64,000 bases of DNA from the NCBI GenBank assembly GCA_947044365.1, contig OX345636.1, positions 57,825,746 through 57,889,745 of the forward strand, given 5' to 3'. How positions within the stretch are numbered: position 1 is the first letter of the stretch; every line of letters starts with the position of its first letter. This document shows positions 34,164 to 44,916 of this stretch, piece by piece. A program made the translations under genes and the position numbers. This DNA is from Petrosia ficiformis. Taxonomy: Eukaryota; Porifera; Demospongiae; Haplosclerida; Petrosiidae. The notes beneath the pieces are model-generated. The model did no database searches. It worked only from the letters and a program-made list of their open reading frames with translations, and had not been told where the DNA came from.

Positions 34164-34231
34164 TTTAGACATTTCCTTTTCTCATTTCATCATTAGATGT
34201 AATGATGAAATGAGAAAAGGAAATGTCTAAA
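34164..34231. other. Perfect 32-bp inverted repeat with 4-base loop
   Basis: The stem runs from TTTAGACATTTCC at 34164 to CATCATTA at 34195. The loop GATG occupies 34196-34199, and the exact complement occupies 34200-34231. The transcript of either strand would form a perfect hairpin. Confidence 0.9.
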
Positions 34232-34261
34232 CAATAAAACATTTAGCAGGTGATGAACTTA

Positions 34262-34590
34262 TAGAGTGGTGAGTGAAGGGGGTATTGAAATTATCCCTCT
34301 CCATAGTTTTAATAATAATTATAGAGGGGTGAGTGAAGGGGGTAATGAAATTATCCCTTTCCAGAGTTTTAATAATTATAGAGGGGTGAGTGAAGGGGTA
34401 ATGAAATTATCCCCTCTTCAGTGTTTTAATAATTAGTGAAGGGGTAATGAAATTATTTCTCTTTAGAGTTTTAATAATTATAGAGGGGTGAGTGAAAGGG
34501 TAGTGAAATTACCCCTCTCCAGAGTTTTAATAATTATAGAGGGGTGAGTGAAGGGGTAATGAAATTATCCCTCTCCAGAGTTTTAATTAT
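34262..34590 (+). repeat. Minisatellite, about 55-bp unit, six copies
   Basis: Units contain ATAGAGGGGTGAGTGAAGGG, AATGAAATTATCCC and CAGAGTTTTAATAATT. Some copies are shortened. Confidence 0.85.
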
Positions 34591-35129
34591 TATGCATGTA
34601 ACAAGTATTGTACTTAAATTTGTTTACAAGGCACAATCATTAAGCATTTAGGTACATGTACATCTAGATCAATAGTTGAATACAAACTTTCTTTACAAAA
34701 TGGTTGACAGGTGGGCATTTAATTAATTCAGCTTCAAGCAAGCCAACTAGCCTGGAGACCACGCCCTATCCCGCACGCAAACAGGTGGTTAAGCGGGAAG
34801 GGGCTGGTATCAGCTGGCAAATGTCATGTTCTTGTCCACGATTTCATGGACAATGAATAATTCATATGCGGTCACATTATGAAAATAAAATGATGTAAGC
34901 AATGATGTGGAAATTTATTTCCCTTGACCAGACAAATGTCCATTGAACTATTTACATTGCCAGACATCATAATATATACATGTACATTATACACAGTTGA
35001 AAGACAGAAATCATGGATAGGTTTTTATTGCACAGTAATAATAATTATTACTTTTTTCAAACATAATATAACAATACATACTGTAGAATCAAGACTTAGA
35101 AACCATTGTTAAACTAATTCATCACTAAC

Positions 35130-35477
35130 TGAACATTATAAATGGCGACGTTTGCGACTTTTCTTCCTGTGTTCCAGAGGCTGCAAATAATCAAACTTAT
35201 CAGGTCTACTGTGGTCTGAAGGACTGACCTTGGAAAGTTTATACATCCAGATATTGCAAATATGTTATTCTTCTTCTGTTTTTTTACAGGTAATACAGTA
35301 CATCTTACTATTGCTATCATCGTACTTGATCCACGGATAATTATCCTTCTATGAGTTCACGAAGTGGCGTTCGTCGATCTCTTCATCACTACTGTAAGGA
35401 GCAGAGGTAGATTTTGTTTGGTTACTAGGGATTGAAGGCGACTGAGGCCTCTTTACACAAGGAAGATAGCGCCACAT
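35130..35477 (-). pseudogene. Zinc-finger (transposase-related) N-terminal fragment
   Basis: A minus-strand frame starts with ATG at 35477 (MWRYLPCVKRPQ, then SAPYSSDEEIDERHF). It hits TAG at 35351-35349, continues as YPWIKYDDSNSKMYCITCKK and stops at 35267-35265. The PW.KYD...MYC..C pattern is that of the first zinc finger in ZNF862/TTF-like proteins of hAT transposon origin. A further frame downstream reads SPSDHSRPDKFDYLQPLEH and ends in a basic RKKSRKRRHL near 35140. Stops and frame changes mark it as dead. Confidence 0.4.
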
Positions 35478-35839
35478 GCTGCTTTTCATTATTGTTTACT
35501 TGTACTGGGGTGTGGTTTAAAGTTTTGTCCAGTTAAAAAAAGCGGTAGGAGACGGGAAATTTGTCCATTTTCCTGACCCAGCAAAAGGACAATTTTTATT
35601 TCTAACGGACAATGTCCGGCATGTCCGGCTATTTCCACATCATTGGATGTAAGTATATAAACTCTGGCAAATGGAGGCTGCATTTGCTGATTTCTAAAAA
35701 TTTATCGGATATGAGCTAAAGAAGAAACAGACTGAAGCAATAACTTCGGTATTGTCGGGTAGCGATGTTCTGATGGTCCTACCATAATAACATATATAGT
35801 CACAAACAGCGTTTAGATTGAATGCTATTATAACAACTT

Positions 35840-36480
35840 TCATGACCAATTAAAATTAATTACAATTTTCCTTACATATATGTATTCCAGTGTTCCTAGT
35901 GCCTCAGGTGTTCCTGTATCATGTACCTGGTATCTCATTTGCCTGTGCTGTCTGGTCCCTGTATATACTGTCCCTGTTTCCTCAGTTATCTCTGTTGTCT
36001 CGCGTGTTTGTGGTGCCCAGAGTGCCTGTAGTGTTTTGGTGTCCATGGTGTCTATTCTAGTATCTCAATCTATTCTGATGGATAAAAAACTCAACATAAT
36101 CAAAGAGCTCAATCTATTCTATCAATGTATTCTAATGTATCTATAGTATCGTGTACACCTATATACTCACCATTTTCTCGTTTTTGGCTTTGACTTCGAT
36201 TCATCTCAACATCTCTCTCTATTACAACATCCTTTCTTTCTTCTTTCTTCATGTATCTGTAATGTCATATTCTGTTTCAACATCCTTTCTTTGTTGTTTA
36301 TCAGTAGCAATCTTCCCTTCTATTTCAACATCTTTTAATTACTTCTTTTTCGTTCGCAACATTTGTGATCACTTCATGGTTATGTATCACCATCTCCATT
36401 GTAGGCTTCATCTTTTGACTATCATCATCATCTACTTCAATCTCTCCACTGTTTGTGACTATATATGTTATTATGTTGGA
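35840..36480. other. Degenerate low-complexity DNA, coding-like on minus strand
   Basis: Minus-strand pieces such as IEVDDDDSQKMKPTMEM, NEKEVIK, KDVEIEGKIATDKQQRKDVE and ERDVEMNRSQSQKREN (before GTGAGT near 36172) look like a charged repetitive protein in several frames. The DNA is a loose tandem repeat around CAACATCCTTTCTTT. It may be remains of a gene or only repeat sequence. Confidence 0.25.
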
Positions 36481-37045
36481 GTGAGGAAAATCCATCATAA
36501 CTGCAGCTGAAGATGATCCACCGAAAATTGTTTGCCACAAATACACTCATTCGGTAGGTATGACAATTGCTAGCCATACCGTAAAGAGACTGCATCACAA
36601 AAAGCTCATTTATGGAGGGAGAAACCGAGTTCTTCCAAAGGAAGTATAAAGAGCCAGCTCGAAGCACTCTTCTCTTGTGCAAGGTCCATTGCTCCTTTTA
36701 AGTTATCCGGTAGTTGTTGATATAAATTCTCAGCCTTTTGAGAGCGATTGCACTGATTTCATGTTTAACTTGAGATTTGATGGATTGTTGATTTAAAATA
36801 GTATCAATAGGATACGAACTGCTTTGTTCAACAATTAGGTCAACTAAAGGTTTAGTCACCTGTAGTGAGGTATTAAAATTGTATTGACTAGGAATAACAA
36901 TACCTAAACCACCAAGATGAACAGGTAAAGATATTAACACTCGTTCCAGATCATTTTTTGCTAGATTTTCTAAAAGGGCAGGTAGAAAGTGATCTCTGAT
37001 GGGATGTTCAAGTGGAGAGAGTAGATCACCTATGTTTGGTACTGT
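36480..37045 (-). pseudogene. Non-LTR-type retrotransposon ORF, C-terminal fragment
   Basis: The minus strand reads GDLLSPLEHPIRDHFLPALL, then LISLPVHLGGLGIVIPSQY, and after a frame change AMDLAQEKSASSWLFILPL and FSVDH. The P.HLGGLGI..P and the SSWL..LPL...GF.L.K segments belong to the region after the RT domain of a retrotransposon family common in cnidarians and sponges (recognised by pattern, no search done). At least one frameshift (near 36760) and one stop are present. RT itself is absent. Confidence 0.55.
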
Positions 37046-37059
37046 TCACATAAAAACCC

Positions 37060-37292
37060 ATCTTCCAATAAGACCCGCGTCGCCGACAAACAATTTTGAA
37101 GGGGTCGTCAGCCCGCCCGGCTGCGCTGCAATAGCGCGCGCAAACGAGATTAAGCCACACCCTCTATTAAAACTTGGCATTTAAAAAAAATAATTATGAA
37201 CAGTGATACGTCCTGTTTTCAAAACAGGGCGTATCCTGCATTCCTGTTGTTGGTCAGGGCTGTGCTAAGATTAAACGATTTACCTGATTGAT
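37060..37292 (+). promoter_or_regulatory. CpG-rich patch, possible promoter of the ankyrin gene
   Basis: Bases 37070-37165 contain a dense run of CpG (CCGCGTCGCCG, CCCGCCCGGCTGCG, AGCGCGCGC) in otherwise CpG-poor DNA. It lies about 130-230 bp before the first ATG candidate at 37293. Also present is a 26-bp palindrome-like pair TACGTCCTGTTTT/AAAACAGGGCGTA near 37207-37232. Promoter role is inference. Confidence 0.3.
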
Positions 37293-40200
37293 ATGTCAAA
37301 GATACGCCTGGTGAGTCGAATATTAAGTGTGTTTAATGGTCAGAATGTTGAATTCAGTACAGCATTTTCCTGTACAGTAGGAAGGGAAAGGATCTCCTTT
37401 TCTTTAAGTTTGAATTTATAAATACAAATAACTTTAAAGTAACGAAAGGTTCTTCAGGATGTGTGTACACTAGTGTATAAACTTGGTGCTTTGGGAATTA
37501 GGAATGAGGTTAGGTTATAATGCACAATTAAAGTATACACTTCATGTCAGACCTTTAGTCACCTCCTAATTAAATCAGGAATTCAAACGTTTGTTGTTAT
37601 CACTAATTACACGTACGTTGTACCAGACTATCAAGTAATAAAGAACATTTAGTGATAACCTTTTATATTTAAGTGTGTAACACCCAGTTGACTTTGTGGG
37701 AAGTTGATCTCATTTGGGTTGATGATTTCATGGCATGCTGTTTATCTCATGAGAGTAGACCTTGTGGGAGGACAACCATTTTAATGTCACTTGCTTACCT
37801 CATATCATAGGGTATGTTATTTGTAACCTCCCATGTTCACTTCTCAGTAAAACTCTTGTGTTGTTTACTTGTATCAATTTTAACTGTACATGTGTAAAAT
37901 TAGAAAATACTGATTAAAAATGTTTGCTCCTACGCCATGTGCATGTGTGTGTACGGCTTACTGTACCATTGTTTAGATTTAGCCCCTATCATGTAGATGC
38001 TAAACCCTAGGATTGAGGATGTTCTCATAGGATTGAGGACATTACTCCAGTGTATACTGAGAGATATAGGAGGTAAATAAGTATCAAAGAAAAGCATTAT
38101 GGGATGACAGAATCCCTTAAAAAAAAAGATATTATAATATCCCTAAGGAATATGGTGTGTGGGTGTTGGTAACTGGGAAGCCAAATTCTCTCTGTGAAAC
38201 TGATAGAGTGATATTCAATCCTAGTGGACACCATCCTCCATCTAGCATTACTCATTTCATCCTGATTATGTACATATATATGAAAGATTGTATTTGTTAT
38301 ACATGTACTTTCAATGTAGTTACTTCAATTCAGTGGGTCAGTAACTCGATCAATCTGATTAGTTAATAAATGTGATTTGTGATTCTAGAACCTTGTTTCA
38401 TAATTTATTATATAAATGTATTAAATGAAAATATGGGGCAAAGTGCAGTTTCCATATAATCTCATACATGTTTATTTAAAATTATTATCTATTGTAGGAT
38501 ATTATCATTAATATACTGGATTCATCAACTGTAGGTGTGGTTTAGGGTGTGTTTATTTGTGTGTGGCTTTGACCTTTGCTTAAATTTATTGCCTCCTTCA
38601 GGCCTGCGGTCTGTATACATGTATGTACAGTTTGTATCTTTTATGTACATGTATGTCATAGAATTTGTTTATCATGTTTAATGAGGTTTAGTTAAGTTTT
38701 GATTATTGTTATTACTTCTTTCATAATAATTAAACAACTATCATGTCAATGTTTAACTAAACCTTGTTAAAATTTACATGTATGTATGTATATACATATG
38801 TATAATATATACATGTATATATGTACATGTGTTTAAGTACATGTACAATATTTATGTGATTATTATTTTGTTAATGCAATTACACATAATAAAATAGTAA
38901 AGACATTATTGATACACCAGGAGCACATGAACAGCTCCTGGATACACTTATTGCAATGGCCAATTCTACAATAATTTATAGTCACTAATGCATGGTTTTT
39001 TTTTAGGTAAAATGTTCATGTGGGGCAAACCAATGTTTCAAGAAATAGAGGGTGTGTAGGTTAGAGCTAAAATACATAAAAATAATATTAGTGTACATGT
39101 ACTTTGCCTCTTCAGCATATAGTAGCTGCCTTATTTCACATTCAACTTGTCATGTCAAGGTTGCATGTACAGTATGTAACATTTTTCAAGTGAAAATTGG
39201 CTAAAGCTCAGGGGGGGAGGGGGTCAAAACCATTTTCCGGCTGGATGAAATGCCCCCTTCAACCCTCCTAACAAAAACCCTGACTAATGTCAGATGTTAA
39301 TAAATTATATTATTATAAACAGAAGATTAGATGATCTGTTGTATGCTATCATTACAATATCTATGATAATTGTGTCTTCATTTCGATTACCCCGGCCTAG
39401 TAGTACATTGTACATGTATATTTAAAAGGGGTTAATCTGTCTGTCTATCTTTTATGCAAACACTTTCAGAAAACCACTTTAGTAATAGTTTAAACATATT
39501 CTAAAAACTCAAGATTAGTTATATAAGATGTACTATAATGTAGTTCATAGTTTTCTAATATACATGTACATGTAGTCCACCATTTTGTGGTCAGTCACAT
39601 CATTCATAATACTTACATGTATAACACATGTTCACACTACATGTGTAATTATAATGGATACATGTTCTCACACATTGCTATGTACATGTAATAATTCCAC
39701 TTTATAAAGTAATGTAGTTATTTTAACCTACATGTACATGTACAGTTGGGTACTGCAGTTTTAATGTAATTCTGTTTTCCTCAATGCTAATTTGTTTTCC
39801 TGCTAGGTAATATATACATGTACTAGTTTCATATGATCTTGATCTATATTGACTAGTATATAAAGTACATGTCATAATAAATCATATAGTAACAAAAATA
39901 CAATGTAGTTATATAGCATAGTATTATAGGTACAACCTGTGATATATTATTATCATTAGCATTCTAACATATATTAAAACAATAGATGTTTGATCTGGGC
40001 TGTATTTAGGGGGGGGGGGGGGGGGGGGGTGGGGGTTAGCATTGGCCTCTCCTTATCGATATTTTGCCCCCCCCCTTGAACATTGACAAATAATAATTAA
40101 TGATTTAGCAGTACACTGTGCAGTCAGCAAAAATAACAGTCCTTACACCTACTGTATATAGAGTAACAATTAGCCTAAGAATGCATGTAAAATGAGCTTT

Positions 40201-43200
40201 GAGCCTCTACTATATGTAAAATTTTCTTCCAAAACCCCCTAGCTTTACACGTGCTTACACACAAACTGGGGGGCTTTGCCCCCCAACCCTCCCCCCCCCC
40301 TTCATTCCCAGACACATATTTGTCCCCCCCCCTCCAAAGAATCCTAAATACAGCACTGTTGATCATTCCAGAGTAATTAGTATGTACAGGAATTTGTACT
40401 AATAATAACAAATAACATGTTGTACTCCACATGAAGTTAGTACTATACATACATGTACATGTAATTATGGTACTATGACATTTATATACTACATGTATAT
40501 GTTTGAAGTACATGTACATTATATTAATTGAATTTGTTACCATTCATTATTATGACATGTACTTTATATACATGTAACTGTACATGTACTAGCTAGTCAA
40601 TATACATGTACATGTTGATCAATATCAAAATTACTTGTAAACATTACCTACCAAGAAAAGAAATCAGTATTGTCACATGTATAGACCAGACTGGTTTACT
40701 TGATAACTGATACTAAATGTATGTTTCATAATTACATGGGCTTTGGATACAACATGTAGTAATGTTAATTTATATTGTGTATACATGTATGTATACATGT
40801 ACAATCTGGTATAGTCATTTATTTCTGTTATAATCTACAAATTGTTGAATGAATAATAATACAGAGAAAAGAAAATTCTTGAATTTTTAGTAGTGCATTG
40901 TAACAATTATAAATTGATTGTAATTACATGTACGTATTATGTGTTGTGTCTAAATCAACTTCCATTTCCTCTTATTTGTAAGAAGTTTGTTTCTTGTAAT
41001 CACCACTCATCATCAGTGTAGTTCCAGTGTCTTTAGTTGATATTATGATACTCAAGATACTAGCTATTATTATACATGAAGAATATAGACTGAGTCATGT
41101 GACTAAACTGAAATTGATAATATTAAGATAATTGAATATTGTTTATCAACACAGGTACATGTATGTATCCTGATTTATTATTGATACAAGAAGACCACTC
41201 AAAACATTTTCACATAATTACAAATGAAATATTATATTATAAAATGAATAGTCATATGATATTTGAAACAGTCCTTTGTTAAATATGTTGTTTAATAGTT
41301 TAGTAACTAGACCAATTCAGAATAATAATTGTGTTTAGTATTATATTAATTAGTATTTAAATTATGTTAATTCATTTTGACATACTCTTTACTATAGCAT
41401 AGTGACCTGTTGAATGCCTATGAGAGGAATGATCGAGATGCGGTAAAAAGCATAGTGGAATCATACTCTGACAGGAGATATGCCCATGTTAGTTGTTTTT
41501 GATAGATATTGTAGTTTTGTTATCCATTTATCTTTTAATTAATATGAATAATTAATATACATGTATGCTTGTCTATTATAAAATTAGTGATATGGATCAA
41601 AATATGATCTATTGATAATTACATGTACAGTATATGTGATATAGTTTTCAGAATGGACACTTCCAGTAAAATAGTTTTGATCATAAACTTATATCTAAAT
41701 GTTCATTATTCTACCATTTTGTACAGGAAGCCAATTAATTGTTATATACATGTAGAAAGCTTCTTAGCTACCACATTTAGTTAGTTTACTATATAAAATG
41801 GTATAATAACGAGTGTTTTAATGTAAGCATTTCATCAAACGTATTTACAGTGTCCCTATAGTATATAGTATGATTGATCATTTGGTTTAATTAGTAGTGA
41901 GTCAGTCCATGTTCTCATCAGGACTTTACTAAATAGTGGTATAAGTGTTATAGTAATAACTACTACTGTAGTCGTTAAAAATTTAAAAAAAAGTGTGATT
42001 ATAAATTAATAATTAATATTGTGTTACCAAATATTAATCCACATGCTCCCATGAGATCACATGTGCTTTTTACAATCCCATTTACATAATATTTATAATC
42101 TATGCCTAAATACACATACCAGTAATTAAACCTGTTTTTACAGACCCAGTCCCATGATGTTATTTATAATTTAGTTAAGCACTCTAAAAATTTAAAGCAC
42201 ATACTCACAATACAGGAACCCAATTTATATATACAGGAAGAGTTACTATTAATCTTCTTAGATATCACATTTAAGTGGTTTTATATACATAATAACATAA
42301 TAATGAGTGTATTAATGTAAGCTTTTGTTTATTGAGACCAGTTTTATTAGTTTATGAATTTATCTTTCAAAATGTGTAATATCTAATCATGTATTTATGA
42401 GTGAATTGTCAATTTTTATAATTATTATGATTAAATGTACTCACATTATACAAATCTACAGTACATTAAGATAACACACAAATGAACACAAATACACACA
42501 CATGATATCTCTCATTCTAATGTACATGTACTATGGTTCAAGTGAATAGTATGTTTTCCCTAGTCAAATAATAGCAGGAGCCCATAAAAAAAGAGAGGGT
42601 AGGAGCGTGAAACTCCCACGCAAACAATGAAAATCCGTGTGCACTGCATATTATAATTACGTTACTATAAATAGCGCGTCAAACCACGCCCCTAACACAT
42701 GGCACGGCATGGCTAAAAGTCCAGCTATAACAGCTACGAAGGCCAAGCGCCTTCCAGCAAAAAAAAGGAAGCTTCTGGTGGCCGAAATCCACAACGAAAA
42801 GCAAGATATCTCGTCCGAAGCACTGGACACTTCGACGAATATCCAATTCAAGACAAGTTTCGAGAGCTATTCTTAAAGAACAGCAATGTGAGTTCGGTAG
42901 GCCTAGTGAAATGTATTGAAGAAATGCAGTATGCGTACAAAAAGCTCCTCACTAAGTTCTGTGTTGGTAAGAAAATTCTGGAAACTGTTGATACTCCTGG
43001 AAACACTCAACAATTGGCTTAATTGATTTGGAGCAAACTCGATACAGTTCATCGACACTTCCAACGACGGGTATTTCTTTCTAATTAATTGTTCTACTTC
43101 GTAGATACCTGATGACGATGACACGGAGTCGTTATCCAATATCTTTCTTCTTAAAGCGCTTCTAACAATCTCTCGACTACACAATGCCATTTAATTGCAA

Positions 43201-43847
43201 ATTAGGGGTGTGGTTTGACGCGCTATTTATAGTAACGTAATTATAATATGCAGTGCACACAGATTTTCATTGTTTGCGTGGGAGTTTCACGCTCCTACCC
43301 TCTCTTTTTTTATGGGCTCCTGATAATAGTCATGTATCTTAAGTGACTAGTCCACTAATAATTGGGTACATGTACATGTACATGATGTTATCCGAGATGT
43401 AGATCGAAAGAAAGAAACAAAGAAACAAAGACAACTGAGGCAATGGAAAAATGAAAAATGAGAGTTGCCTCAGGTGGGATTCGAACCCACGACACTCTGC
43501 ATGTATGTTAACCATTATACCATATGCTTATTACCACATATCTTACATGTAATTTATTTTAGTAGTTCTTTACTATTCCATTCCACTGGGATAATCATTT
43601 TGAAATACTTCAAACAAAATGGTGTCTGGTTCATTGAAAGCACATCTTAAACCATCACCATACCTAGTAACATATGATTGGGGAAACAAAATGGTTCTTT
43701 GAGGATTGATATACATGTACATGTGTACATGTATTACATTAACAAACTAGTATAATACTGTATATAAACCAAAGAATATAATAACGTCATGCTTGAGTGA
43801 GAACTTATACATGTGCATATACATGTACATGATGTTATCAGAGATGT

Positions 43848-43882
<35 letters not shown>

Positions 43883-44139
43883 CACCTGAGGCAATGGAAA
43901 ATGAAAAATGAGAGTTGCCTCAGGTGGGATTCGAACCCACGACACTCTGTATTCCAGACAGATGCTCTACCAACTGAGCTACCAAGGCAGCTCAGCTGGC
44001 AGGGTCCGAATCAAACATCTCATACGCCAGTGAGAACAGGCTAACTTAATACTAGGCAGTAGGTGAGGCCGGGGTAATGAAACCACCAAAGACACCAACA
44101 CCAAACCTAAGCATGTATACATGATGTTATCAGAGATGT

Positions 44140-44174
<35 letters not shown>

Positions 44175-44431
44175 CACCTGAGGCAATGGAAAATGAAAAA
44201 TGAGAGTTGCCTCAGGTGGGATTCGAACCCACGACACTCTGTATTCCAGACAGATGCTCTACCAACTGAGCTACCAAGGCAGCTCAGCTGGCAGGGTCCG
44301 AATCAAACATCTCATACGCCAGTGAGAACAGGCTAACTTAATACTAGGCAGTAGGTGAGGCCGGGGTAATGAAACCACCAAAGACACCAACACCAAACCT
44401 AAGCATGTATACATGATGTTATCAGAGATGT

Positions 44432-44466
<35 letters not shown>

Positions 44467-44885
44467 CACCTGAGGCAATGGAAAATGAAAAATGAGAGTT
44501 GCCTCAGGTGGGATTCGAACCCACGACACTCTGTATTCCAGACAGATGCTCTACCAACTGAGCTACCAAGGCAGCTCAGCTGGCAGGGTCCGAATCAAAC
44601 ATCTCATACGCCAGTGAGAACAGGCTAACTTAATACTAGGCAGTACATGTATATCCTGTTATACATGTAATTCTTTTATCATACCATACTATTATATATG
44701 TACATATACATGTATATACATGTATATATATACATGTATGTACATGTAAACGCAATATTATTTCATGTTCCTTATAATTTGTAAACAAGTAAACAGCAAA
44801 ATACACATACATGGTTTCATACAGTGTGGAATGAATTCCATAAATTGAGTTTCAAGTAATAATTACATGATGTTATCGGGGATGT

Positions 44886-44916
<31 letters not shown>

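Larger units (their letters stand above)
42575..43322. mobile_element. DNA transposon derivative with about 120-bp TIRs and 7-bp TSD
   Basis: The ends are CAGGAGCCCATAAAAAAAG and its inverted copy. The arms stay almost identical for roughly 120 bp, through TATTATAATTACGTTACTAT and GCGTCAAACCAC. The flanks ATAATAG at 42568-42574 and 43323-43329 are an exact 7-bp target-site duplication. The interior (about 500 bp) has one short ORF from each arm pointing inward, and no recognisable transposase core. Confidence 0.8.
43831..44645 (-). repeat. Tandem array of three 292-bp tRNA-containing units
   Basis: GATGTTATCAGAGATGTAG starts units at 43831, 44123 and 44415, exactly 292 bp apart, and the three are almost identical. 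In minus-strand order each unit has a leader (GTTAGCCTGTTCTCACTGG, GATTCGGACCCTGCCAGC), a 73-base tRNA-like head, a short body whose TTGCCTCAGGTG is the inverse of the tRNA acceptor end, and a (CTTT)n tail. This is SINE architecture arranged in tandem. A truncated fourth piece lies at 44868-44970. Confidence 0.85.

Noticed and set aside
38895..38975. Coding-looking stretch IDTPGAHEQLLDTLIAMANS as an exon of the ankyrin gene
   Set aside because: No adequate acceptor or donor, the frame ends in a stop, and part of it is a palindrome (CAGGAGC...GCTCCTG).
43831..44645. A cluster of functional tRNA-Ser(GGA) genes
   Set aside because: The cloverleaf lacks the long variable arm of tRNA-Ser, and each copy carries a SINE-like body and (CTTT)n tail; kept as tRNA-like repeats instead.
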